From Nemertoderma westbladi (Eukaryota > Xenacoelomorpha > Nemertodermatida > Nemertodermatidae): DNA of 64,000 bases. Positions 20,362 through 30,677 of this stretch are shown in pieces. Position numbers and translations under genes: made by a program. Position 1 is the stretch's first letter. Each line of letters opens with the position of its first letter. The stretch lies in the NCBI GenBank assembly GCA_032718475.1, contig JAUCBJ010008381.1:1-64000 (forward strand). The letters run 5' to 3'. The notes beneath the pieces are model-generated. The model was not told where the DNA came from, made no database searches, and saw only the letters and a program-made list of their open reading frames with translations.

Positions 20362-22421
20362 CCTTTGGTTATTTTATTTTAGTAACCACAGAAACTAGCT
20401 ACCAATGGAACCCATCATTATAACTTTAAACTCATTCCCCATTGTGCTGTTACAATAAGCCCCACTATTTGTTGGTTAATTCTCCTGTATATATAATATA
20501 ATTACCATGGCAACAAGGTTGCATTGTCCACGTCAATATGAATTGTTACTCGTTTTTTCTACTTTTTTTTTATTGTCCGGGCGCTCCAAGGCTCATTTTA
20601 TTATCCGCAATTTTAAAGCGCTAAATATTTATTGGGGCATAAACATATTACTTTTTACTAACGTTGGTTTCATGTGTGAAAACATTTTGTATATTCGCTG
20701 TAAATGTTTTCCATTGCATATTAAATGGTTTTATAAATTTAATTAATTTTACACTGAAAAAAAACGATTTGTTGGTTTTTTTAATAAAACCAAGAGTTTC
20801 TTTTATTAAACCTGGGATTTAAATCATGAACCAATGGTTTTAAATTATCCAATTTTATAACTTAAAAAAAGACAAAAAAAGTTTAAAAAACTAATTAATT
20901 CTTATAATCGTTCTGTTATATAAAACCTCAGATTAAATTAGATAAAATTTAATTAATTTTAAATGTTGGAATTCTGCGCAATGAGAAAACCATTAGTTGA
21001 AAAGTTAACATTTTTTTACATTGAGCAGAGCACAACCATAAATCCCATTAATTTTACTTATATCGATAAATATATTTGTTAATGGCCCCTAACAATAATC
21101 CAGTGTCTCGATCCGTATATAACATCGATGTGCCTTTGTCTTGCATCATTAGTTTTTCGAAAATGTGGTAGTTGGATCAGAAAGTTTCGAGTTCGAATCC
21201 CACTCGAGGTATTTATACCGTCACGTTAAACTAACAGTTGATAAAGTAAAACGAGTGGTTTGTGCTAAAACGAAAATGACTTGTGGTTTGAACATTTTTT
21301 GTCTTAAAAAAAACTGTTGGTATACTTGGTGCATTTCTAACTCTTAGGTTACTTTCGAAACCAAATTTGATTTTCGTAAATAACCAAGAGTTATAAATTC
21401 ACAAAAAAAAAGAATCTTAAATGGTTTTTTCGGAAAGAACCAACGTACGTTTTTTTTTCAGAGTTAATTGTAGGATATTAAAGTGAAACGTGGTTTGGGT
21501 CACCTAGATATTTCTAAAAAATACAGGTTTATTTACGACAATAAAGTTCCAATAATATGGTCTAATGATTTTGTGGTAAATGATTTTTTAAAGTGTGTCA
21601 GTATGGCTGTCTCAGGCTCACCTAATTTACTAATTACTATATGGAATCTAACATACCCTAGTAATTAACTCCCCTGGCTGTTGGCCCTTCTATTTGCTTA
21701 TTTAATTGGCTTATTGATCTGAAAACAAAAGCAGTATTTTTTCTAAAATCCAAATATCTTTTTAAGATTTTTATTTTTAACCATTCTTTAAAAAGGAATT
21801 TATAGTCTAAGGCCTCATGTGATTGTAGTTGTTATAATCCATTTTCTAACGACTAAAAATGTTATACATTTAATAGTTATGGTCTTTATTTACCTCACTG
21901 TTAGCATGGTAAATAAAATGCCCTAATAATAGGGAGAAAAAGTTCTACTTTTTTTCCCAACTAATAAATAATTATTATTTTTTGAAGTTTTTTTATACCA
22001 AACAATTTAGTGCTATGCTATTACGGTACCATATAGTAATTGGTAAAGTTGTTTGTAGTTTTGTTATTTTTTTTGTGTTATTGTATATAAAGTCTTTCAA
22101 TGATCTTTCTCTTGTTTAGAGCTCGTGTACACATAATATTACGTATCTGCTTTATTAATAAATATAATTTGTAGAAATCACTGATTACAAACAATATTTT
22201 AATATTATCTGTAATGTTTGTTTGAAACCGTTTGACAGTTTGAAACGTGTTAACATGGGTTCTTCTGGGGACTTACGGAAAGGTATGAAAAAAAAATAAT
22301 TATGTAAAAAACAGAGCAGAGAGAATCTATGTATCGAGTGAGCGCAGCGAGGGTGGTTTACGTAAATAAAGAAAGTCATTTAATGCTGAATAGTCTTTTT
22401 GAAAGTATATATAAAGTGTAT

Positions 22422-22496
22422 GACGGTTTAGTTCAGATGGTTCAACAACGGCAGACCTGTAATCTATTGGCTTTAGGTTCGACCCCCGCCATGGCC
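22422..22496 (+). other. tRNA-like sequence (copy B)
   Basis: Counterpart of 7313-7387. The A-box-like TAGTTCAGATGG is unchanged, and the T-arm reads AGGTTCGACCCCCGCC. The same non-consensus anticodon loop is present, so it is a tRNA-derived repeat rather than a functional tRNA gene. Confidence 0.45.
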
Positions 22497-22540
22497 TCAC
22501 TCAGCCTTTCATATAGCCTTTCAGCTTAGGTAGCTACCTA

Positions 22541-22742
22541 TACCTAAGGTAGCTACCATTTTCTTCATCTTGTTCCGGTGTCTCATCACCAAGATCAAGC
22601 CAGTGCTGTATGTTTATAGTTTCAATAGCTTGCTCCAAAATATCATGGTCACGTTGATCAGGAAAATAGCTTTCAAACAGTAGCCGATTATAGTTTGTCA
22701 TTGTATTTGTATCACTTATAGCAGATGACCAATGACCTATAC
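22541..22742 (-). pseudogene. Captured coding fragment in copy B only
   Basis: On the minus strand about 65 codons are open without a stop, with a coding-like composition: TNYNRLLFESYFPDQRDHDI, LEQAIETINIQHWLDLGDE and an acidic end TPEQDEEN. The stretch has no counterpart in copy A. It is flanked by inverted TAGGTAGCTACC-like words (22529-22557 and 22735-22765), as if carried in by a short element. I do not recognise the protein. There is no start codon at its head, so it is a fragment (perhaps an exon piece) rather than a gene. Confidence 0.45.
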
Positions 22743-22794
22743 CTTAGGTAGCTACCTATATCTTAGTAGCTATCGAAAGATGAGCCTTTGGGTC

Positions 22795-22995
22795 ACCTCC
22801 GTCTGTTTGCTTTGCTTGTGGAGCTAGCCACGAAGTAAGGTGAGCCGCAGCGTAGGGGTACCATTAATGAACCGTTGGTTCTGTTGTTCTGTCGCTCCCA
22901 ATATTTAGACGTTCGATCATTTCTCGATGTAATGTAACCATAATTGGTACACAAATAGTCTGTCAAAAATTTAAAAATTTCACAAGCCTCCAAGA
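22795..22995 (-). repeat. Inverted relative of the octamer-tailed repeat (copy B)
   Basis: Counterpart of 7480-7670; same family as 2930-3155, with CTTCGTGGCTAGC tail and TGTGTACCAATTATGG core on the minus strand. Confidence 0.6.
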
Positions 22996-23337
22996 AGCGA
23001 AGCTAAGTTAATTAATTAGTTAATTATTAAATAATTTTGTGCTTAAAAATTATAACACTGTAATCCACATATCCCATTGCATTATAGTTTTTTAAACATG
23101 CTGGTTGCAAAAAATGTGGTATTGAAAAATAAAAATGGAAAATGACGGAGGAGTAGTCTTTTCAGTGAAATTTTTAAAATCTGACGCAGGCCGCTAGGGG
23201 GCGCAAAAGGTTTTTTTTTTATTTTTTATGTACTTTTGATGATTCTCTTTTCGATGGTATATCGTTTTCTATGCATTTTTCAACCACATTGAAGACGCAT
23301 TTAGGCCTACAAAATAAAAAAAACCGTAAGGGGGGCT

Positions 23338-23440
23338 GGCATTGAAGATGCGGAGAATCTCGCGAAAGTCATGAGGGATATGGAGTTGTGGCGGTGCAAC
23401 TTTGTTGATAAGCCGTTGATAAGCTCTGTATTGGGCTTGT
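23338..23440 (+). pseudogene. RTE-like LINE C-terminal fragment (copy B)
   Basis: Counterpart of 7991-8092: GIEDAENLAKVMRDMELWRC then NFVDKP. It carries the same replacements against the full-length LINE, which again dates the split to before the duplication. Confidence 0.75.
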
Positions 23441-23755
23441 CAATTGTGGATTTCATAGTGGTGGCAAAATACTTTTGTTAAGCCGATAGCATATCAATGT
23501 TCAGTTTCAATGCAGCAGGCCGAATTTAGTAGTAGTGCCTTTGGGTTGGGATGCAGATTAAAATGGCAGGAACACTTTAAATTTTGATTCAAATATGACT
23601 TAATAAATATCATTTTTACTAAAAATTACACCGAGGCTTTACTACACAGTTACGCTAGACACAAAACCCAATGATGCACTTTATTATAAATTTATTTCCA
23701 TCACCTAATAACTCCAAGTAGTACTCATGCGAACATAGTTTATTGGAAAGTTTAT

Positions 23756-24447
23756 TTAGTTACAAAGATCTTCATTGCAGAAACGGAGGCTGCAGTTGTC
23801 TTTGCAGGTCGATTCAGCATATCTGCATTGGTTTTCACAAACATGACGATTTACATATGCCATCAAGGACAAACGATCATCTGTTATTTCAATTTCGTCC
23901 ATAAGTTCCCTTGTTACGCAAACAGGAGTTCTCGTGATCCATCCTACGGTTGTTGTCTGAATGAAATAAGAATATTTGTTACATTACCGTTAGTGTAGCT
24001 ATATAATAATAATAATTGTATATTATCTATATTTTTTGACGATAGTCAGCTGATTGGTAGGTTTCGTACAACCCAAGGTCTCAAGAGTCATACCCGGAAA
24101 ATGACAATATAATTTATTAAGTCCTAAAGTGAGACATAGAATCAGGGGTAATCAATTGAAATTCGTCAAACGCGTTTCTACTTGTTAATATTATTAACTG
24201 GGGTGCTTGTGTGTGTGTCGGCTAAATACATTTCTGGTGTTAGCTGAATCGGTGAAACTGGGTGTTGTTTAGAAGTTTGCCAGGCCCGCCATTTATTCTT
24301 TTACAGTACAGACACTGTGTGCTCGCTTACCGCGCAAATTAGGCAATCTTCCATAACATCTAGGCTTTCTTCGCGCGTGTCTAAGTGGTTGCACCTCAAA
24401 CTGTATCCAACTACAACAAATGTTGCAAATACCAACAATTTCAACAT
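23756..24447 (-). CDS. Secreted cysteine-rich protein, Ly6/uPAR-like, copy B (2 exons)
   Basis: Exon 1 is 24447-24331 and exon 2 is 23956-23756, with donor GCG|GTAAGC, acceptor TTTCATTCAG|ACA and a 374 bp intron enlarged by an insert. The 105-residue product has the same signal peptide and all ten cysteines, ending FCNEDLCN. Against copy A, exon 1 differs by a single synonymous base, whereas exon 2 carries 14 base changes in 12 codons, every one changing an amino acid (for example K to N, E to A, L to H, H to Y, T to L, R to N), plus a 6 bp in-frame deletion near its start. Open frame, splice sites and AATAAA (23739-23744) are all preserved, so it looks functional. This pattern suggests diversifying selection on the mature domain. 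Confidence 0.75.
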
Positions 24448-24829
24448 TTTCACAGAATTTATTTATTTGTAACCACACAAATTTGAAATCAAAATAATTT
24501 ATTTAAACAAAAGATTGGGGAAGTCGAATATTCAAAATTCTGAAAAAAAATTCGAAATAAAAAAAATTCGAAATTTTGAAATAAACCCTATCTGAATCTT
24601 TCCCACAATTTTGCACAAGAATATTTCATACCCTAGCTAGGCACACTGACAGCAATAAATTGTGTAATATTGCACAATATCGAACACCAGCAGATTGTAT
24701 ACCAAGGGTTCCGATCTTTTATTTCCCTTCAATTTGTTTCACGCTTTATTTCAATGTACCTAATTATATGAAATAAGACAAATTATTATATTATTATTAT
24801 GTACTGTATTTGCAATTTCAGCGAATTAT

Positions 24830-25005
24830 AAATTTTAATATCAAAAACATATAAATATAAATACTTAACACACAAGATAAGCACGCAATAGCAGACAATA
24901 TTAAACAGGATCCAATACATACAAACCAGTCTATTTCTTTATATGTATAGTAATGATTTTTAAAGAATGTTTAGACTTTGCGAGACTTTCCTGTTAACAA
25001 AGTTA
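24830..25005. other. Insertion specific to copy B
   Basis: About 180-190 bp of AT-rich sequence (ATTATAAATTTTAATATC ... GTTTAGACTTT) interrupts a stretch that is continuous in copy A. GCGA occurs on both sides and could be a 4 bp target duplication. No terminal repeats or coding potential are seen. Confidence 0.4.
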
Positions 25006-25372
25006 AAAGATTTCCTCAGAAATAAGCAGACTAGTGTGAGTGGGTATAGTTAACCGTATCTACTGTATATATATTATAAACTGTACAGGCCAAAATACTA
25101 CAGTAAGACACGTGGAGTGTGTTGGACAGACCAACTGTACACTATGTAGGGTAGGTAGGTAGATACTCTACTGTATGTACGAAAGACATTGTCTACAGTA
25201 CAAGTGTGTTGAACGAACTATAGAACTGAATGTGCAGTATAAACTGTTGGAAACCTTATCGGGTGGCAGGTGTCTGAGTTATTTAATAATCGTAAATTAT
25301 TATCCGAGGCTGCAATCTCGGCGCAATTCTATGTTGCAACAAACTTATATAGAGTAACGAGTGCTTATCGAT

Positions 25373-26233
25373 ATATTGGTACTGTATATACAGTACACGT
25401 TCGTGGGGCCATCGAGCAGGACGAGGCTTAGTTATCAGATACAGATTAAAATTGAGCGACTGTATCAAAAATTAGGTTTTGAGAAATTTACCCACACCAC
25501 CAACCAATCAAAGAAAGGGGGACAGTACGTGTTCACCCCTTTTAATCTGCACCCCCCCCCCCCCCCCCCCACCCTTCCCTCCCACCAGTACTTTATAACT
25601 ACGCAGTAGGCAGTACTCGTCTTCATTATTATAAACGTCGTTGTGCTCGTTCTGTTTTGTATTTAAACATATTTCCTAAACGCAAACTGACGGACGATCT
25701 TTATAACTACCGATGCCTTTAATAGGCGAAGCCAGGTATGGTTAATAGGAATATAGTCTACACAGTACTCGTCTTCATTATATGCCTCGTTGCGCTCGTC
25801 GGTCGTCCTGTTTTGCATTAAAATATTTTTCCTAAACCAAGACTGATGACCTTTATACAGTTATAAATATGCAAAGTTTCGAAACTGTGCGAGTAACTGC
25901 TGATACATCTATGTGGAGAAGTGTGATACAACGCCAACGCATCGTATGCCGATGTAGTAATGGGTATTGAAATAATATTAAATCAATGTACACTCTTAAA
26001 GCTGCAGCGAAAAAATGTAGATAATTTCCTAGGTTACATATAAAATAATAATATTATTTTTAAGAACATTAATTTTACTACTTTGCAAAAATTCAATTAA
26101 AAAATAACCAGACAAATATTGCGGAATATACTATTTCAGATATAAGCCTACAACAGTCATTATATCTTCTGTCATCTGAGATAGTAAGTAATACAACATT
26201 TATAGTATAGAGTCAATAGGAATTGAAATACAG
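25373..26233. other. Noncoding spacer left of BEL-1
   Basis: No gene seen. It holds a poly-C run (25552-25570) and a degenerate tandem duplication of about 110 bp (CAGTACTCGTCTTCATTAT at about 25612 and again at about 25762). The last five bases before BEL-1 form its target duplication. Confidence 0.4.
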
Positions 26234-26238
26234 GCAGT

Positions 26239-27526
26239 TGTACGCGCTTTTGAAGACCTTTAGCAGTTTAACCTGCCAAAATTTATATGTCTTTTGGTTT
26301 ATAAATATACTTTAGAAGATGACAAATATTTAATACCAATAAACACAACATTAGCAGAAGCCAGCCTAGTGCGCGTCCATTCACCCGCTGGATATTCCCG
26401 GGAGACTGGATTCTGAGGGCTTAGATTATTATTGCAGTGAAGCTTACTGTATTGTATTATTCGATTGATCATTAATAATTAATTTCTGACTAATATTATT
26501 TACTTTCGGGAAATATTAACAGTTCCTTTAGGACGTGGCGCTCTATCTAAGTAAACAGAGATATGACTTATACTAATCACAACGGTAAGTCGGTAAGGCT
26601 TATGATTCACGTATGAGGCGCATTCTTTAGGAAATGCTTAGTTATCAGCCACAATCATGCACACTACCGGTAACGCACAATACTGCTCACTAATTTGCCG
26701 ACCGTCAATGAATTTTATCATATATAAAGAGAATAGCAACGGACTCATGTAGGGCTTATCAAATAGCATTAAATTCAATACACACCACAATAATATAAGT
26801 CGCAATCGCTATATATATAACCCGCCTCTCTAACCTGTAGTGTATCAAGAAAATTGGGAAATTTGGGTTCTTTATAAATGTTCTCCAAATAATATTCAAT
26901 CCACTGATATAAGATATGACAACAGTAAAAACATTAAGACGGTAGGTTAAGATATGATATGAACAGATATGTACAGCGATATGCACTGATATGGACCGGT
27001 ATGTGATTTGCACCGATAACAGTTATACGCTCTATAATCTTCAGCCTACTAATGTTTCTTCTAAAGTATGAAATGAATTGACTCTAGAGCCGTTGTTCCT
27101 GGCCTAGACAGCAATAACAACAAAGTATCAAGTAAAAACAGTAAGACTGAACACTCTCCTTATGATCGGCCGAAAAGCTACACGTCGACAGGAAAAATCG
27201 CTCTGATTGGCTCAAGCCAAACAAAGAACCATGCGTCCAATGGCTGTTTCCATGTCAGCAACCAGCTGTTAGATGTCGTAATATGAATCATCACGGCTAA
27301 GCTGTGAAAGGTATTTGGTGCATTGTAGGTTTTTTGCCTTACCATGTCCGCCAAAACACGTATATAGCAGAATGACTTTTATGTCCGTTAAAACACCTAT
27401 AACGGTACCTTGCGGGCGAGGGGAATATATATACAGTTAGAGAACCTTTTAGAGTATTCCAGCGCCTGGGGGGGAAACTGGATTGCGAAGCAAAGGGGCC
27501 AGTTATATCCCACAGAAGCTTTTACA
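26239..27526 (-). mobile_element. BEL-1 3' LTR
   Basis: 1288 bp, TG...CA on the minus strand, identical by eye to 37152-38439. The internal sequence next to it ends in a GGGAGCGG purine run on the minus strand, a plausible polypurine tract that BEL-2 shares (AGGAGCGG). Open frames inside the LTR are duplicated simply because the LTR is. Confidence 0.92.
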
Positions 27527-27604
27527 CCGCTCCCAGAAAATGGGATTTGAGTCTATAAAATATACAAAATCACAGTTTCTAATATACGTAAATACTCTAA
27601 ACAG

Positions 27605-28651
27605 TTAGTCTTTCTTGCGCGGACGGCGTTTACGCAGTTTTTTAAAGTTAGCCAGAGTCCTTTTCTCTTTGGGGCGAGCCACTTTACAAGGAGGGCTATA
27701 ACTCCGGGGTGAAGGGTGCAATATGATTGCATCAGAGGGTGTAGGATTATGGTCGGTGTATCCGCCAGTCGAAGTACCGGGTTGATTGACATCGACGTCA
27801 GGGGAGAGGGGTCTAACGGCTTTGAGAGCTCGTTTCAAGACAGCCGCTCTTACGGGTCCTTTACGAGTGGTCTGAACGAGAGCCTTGGGTGGACCATAGG
27901 CAGTCAGAAACCTCCGGGGTTTAATGGTTCTTTCCAACTCGCGTTCGAGGGCTCGGTATTCGTAAGGCCGCCGATATACTTCCTGTAACTCGGGGTGTGA
28001 GTTAACAAATAAGCCTCCATAGTCCGGGTCCTGACGGATATAATTGATTAAGCTATAGGAATGAAGGTCGCTAGGATTAACACTCCTGAGAAATTTACGT
28101 ACGAACTTGGTTGAAATACATTCTCCGACGCGCTTCAGTAGTTCGTAACTTGATATGCGTGATTTCTGTTCGACAGAAGCGAATAGATAAGGATGGAACG
28201 CATAAACTCCTTCGTAAGCGCGTCCGGGATAATAGCGATGGCGCGAATCACAATGTAAATCAGCGTTCGCTTCCCAAGCTCTAATGTAACGTAGTGTGAT
28301 CATTTCATCTACGCTTTCCAAATCGTGATTAAACGGGCAATCGAAACTGGCGTGTCCCTTTAGTTGACAATGGTGACATTGAGTCATAAATTGAGGGCAA
28401 ACCGCAAAAATATGCAAATTATTAAATATGCAATACGCGCAATAAATTTCCATCGCCGGTTGTTCGTGGAAATAGGAACAGCGGACGTTTGTGTCCATGG
28501 GTGTAACATGGTCTCTCGATGCGCATAACCGACAACGTTGCCGAGAAACATAGTTGGCATGGCGATAATCGTACGCAGTGAGACACTGTGGACCTTGATA
28601 CCATTCTAGGATGTAATCGTTGTCGCTGTTCCGGGCGCGATAGGCTGAATC
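27605..28651 (-). CDS. BEL-1 accessory ORF2: cysteine-rich zinc-knuckle protein with basic tail
   Basis: The minus strand is open from just after a TGA near 28652 down to 27605; the first ATG is at 28498 (297 residues), but the frame upstream is also cysteine-rich (RCRLCASRDHV), so translation may begin earlier or by readthrough. Motifs in order: paired cysteines (RCRLC; YCAYC), a CCHC knuckle CHHCQLKGHASFDC (C-x2-C-x4-H-x4-C), a long middle region (YPGRAYEGVYAFHPYLF; RPYEYRALERELER) and a basic, nuclear-localisation-like C-terminus KKLRKRRPRKKD. There is no transmembrane segment or signal peptide, so it is not an envelope protein. BEL-2 carries a broken homologue at the same place (46285-47403), showing the ORF belongs to this BEL lineage. 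Function unknown; nucleic-acid binding is likely. Confidence 0.65.
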   Translation of the reverse strand, partial: DSAYRARNSDNDYILEWYQGPQCLTAYDYRHANYVSRQRCRLCASRDHVTPMDTNVRCSYFHEQPAMEIYCAYCIFNNLHIFAVCPQFMTQCHHCQLKGHASFDCPFNHDLESVDEMITLRYIRAWEANADLHCDSRHRYYPGRAYEGVYAFHPYLFASVEQKSRISSYELLKRVGECISTKFVRKFLRSVNPSDLHSYSLINYIRQDPDYGGLFVNSHPELQEVYRRPYEYRALERELERTIKPRRFLTAYGPPKALVQTTRKGPVRAAVLKRALKAVRPLSPDVDVNQPGTSTGGYTDHNPTPSDAIILHPSPRSYSPPCKVARPKEKRTLANFKKLRKRRPRKKD

Positions 28652-28675
28652 TCCTCAGATTCTAGGCATATTGGT

Positions 28676-29053
28676 TCATCTTCCCAGTCTGTTACGAATA
28701 GAATTTTCGTGATCTATTCTCGGTTTATCGTTCCGACTCCGCTGGGTATGATATTTAAATAGAACCATTTCCCTTTCGGTGTCTACATCGTCCGTATCAT
28801 GTAAATCGATAGGATGGCCGGTAGTTAGGAAGTCCATATACGTACTATTACGATGCGTATAGCGCGCGGTGGATTTTCGATAGTCCAATTCACGCGCAAG
28901 TTGCTCTTGGGACATCAGCGGTTCGATATAACGACCATCGTCCTCCGTAATGGTTGGATCGGCTTCACCGCGTATTAAGCTATCCACAAATGCTTGCAAA
29001 AGTAGAGTATATCGCTCCTTGATACCAAGATCATCTTCTATCAACTCCGTCAT
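28676..29053 (-). CDS. BEL-1 small upstream ORF, unknown
   Basis: A 125-residue frame starts at an ATG at 29053 (context GATATGA) and ends 24 bp before the ORF2 frame opens. It is acidic (MTELIEDDLGIKERY; DLHDTDDVDTEREM) and predicted mostly helical, without recognisable motifs. It may be the N-terminal part of ORF2 separated by a stop and frame change, or an independent small protein. A further open stretch (29296-29072; CAGYRCRNVATCWRKH) precedes it but lacks an ATG. Confidence 0.4.
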   Translation of the reverse strand: MTELIEDDLGIKERYTLLLQAFVDSLIRGEADPTITEDDGRYIEPLMSQEQLARELDYRKSTARYTHRNSTYMDFLTTGHPIDLHDTDDVDTEREMVLFKYHTQRSRNDKPRIDHENSIRNRLGR

Positions 29054-29296
29054 ATCTGCTATCTGAGTTTGTTAATATCGAAATGAGTTTATGTTTAGGC
29101 GAGCGGACGTCTCTGCCCACCTCTCTTTGCCCCCGGACAGTGGGATTCTCAGCGCCGATGTACCGTTGTCGCGGTGTTTACGCCAACATGTAGCAACATT
29201 ACGACAACGATAACCGGCACAAGTCACTCCACTGTCCGTCCCAAAGGCTTGAATCCACTTTAGGTTCTTTCTATAGGAGAGTTGGGTTACTTTCAC

Positions 29297-30677
29297 AATT
29301 GCGACTAGCTACTGTAAACACACCTTAGCAGTAACATTCACCTACAAACGCACAAATTCCACACAACTGTCACCAATTGTACACATACAGGCCATTTGTC
29401 CGTTAGTCAGTGCCTTCCAGAATGTCACGTTATTACTGTGTATCCTTGGATACTAACAGTGTGCTATATTCTCTATGCTATGCAATGGGACAAGCTTTCT
29501 ATTGTTCTTTTAACTTGCTTCTAATTCTAGCGTGGGTGTTGCTATGGTGACATTATGGAATGCTAGCGGTAGAATTAGGGTAATTCTCATGCATACAGAT
29601 CTGGGATGCTATTTAATAATAATTCTTTAATTGTCAATATCCTCTTTATGCATGATTTTATTAATTTTATCGGCTATTGACTATATGTTGGAGATTCTCG
29701 CACTCTAATGCACTCAATAGGATGAATCTCCGCTCCCATGATCTATTAATTAATGGAATTTTGGGAATGTTATAAATTGTACAAAATGACAATTTATGAA
29801 ATTCATTTAAAATATGAATTTAAATTTATTCCTGTGAATTTTATTATTTGATGTTAAAATTGACACAATTTTTATTCCAGAGCATGTCTGGGGACTGAGG
29901 ATCTTTAATTCTATAAAATTGTCTTTTAAGAGTATCGGTAAGTGCTGCGATATCTTAATTGACTAGAAATTTTAAAGGATCCGAATTTTACAGATGTTAA
30001 TAAATATTAAATTAAGATTTAAGATGGGCACCGATTTATTCCAGAACTTGTCTGGGGACGTTAACCACTGATTCTAGAATTTGTCTTTCAAGTATATCGG
30101 TGGGTGCCGCGATATCTTAATCGACTAGAATTACAGATGGTCAAAAGGTTTAACAGATTTATTTGCGTTTTACGCTACTGTTATAGGGACATCACACTAC
30201 TATATGTATTATTTAATATAAGGTAGAAGAGCAATATCGCACGAAGCAATGTCAGTGTGAAGAGGCAAGTCGTTTCCAAGGTCTACCCAGAGCTTGGTTT
30301 AGCTGAGACACGAGGATCTGAACTTTGCATTCCTAATACTCTGCCTACCAATAATACTTGAACATAGTAGTGGCTTTATTGTACTTTAATAAGTACTGAC
30401 ATGTCATCTTACTATAGTCTCGCATTTATAATATAATACGGACAGTAAGGAAAGAGAAAAATAATTATTTCTTGCCGTCGCACTAAATATATTGTAAGTA
30501 ATTAAATACGTAATAAACACTAATATATTGCACTAATTTACTAAATATTCTAAAATAACATTCTACTAAATAAAATTAAAGAAAACGATTATAATAAAAT
30601 TACATAATAATACATACATAAATATAAAATAAAAACAAATATAAAATGATATAGTCACACGCCCACTCCATATGTTA
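29297..30677. other. BEL-1 internal noncoding spacer
   Basis: This ~1.4 kb occupies the place where integrase should be. It is AT-rich with no coding signal. Two direct ~115 bp repeats (TTATTCCAGA..TTGTCTGGGGAC, through GCGATATCTTAATYGACTAGA) lie at about 29876-29990 and 30037-30137. It may be foreign sequence brought in with the deletion. Confidence 0.5.

Larger units (their letters stand above)
18669..25372. repeat. Copy B of the ~6.7 kb segmental duplication
   Basis: Direct copy of 3156-9828. Relative to copy A it lacks the segment corresponding to 3797-4080, so the LINE fragment begins abruptly at 19281. It gains an ORF-bearing insert near 22545-22790, an insert in the gene intron (24193-24290) and an insert at 24830-25005. 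AT-rich stretches (19690-20268, 20362-22250, 24448-24829) hold nothing else I can support as genes. Confidence 0.9.

Noticed and set aside
26759-27013. 84-codon frame identical at 37672-37926
   Set aside because: Lies inside the two identical BEL-1 LTRs; the duplication is that of the LTR, and no motif supports a protein.
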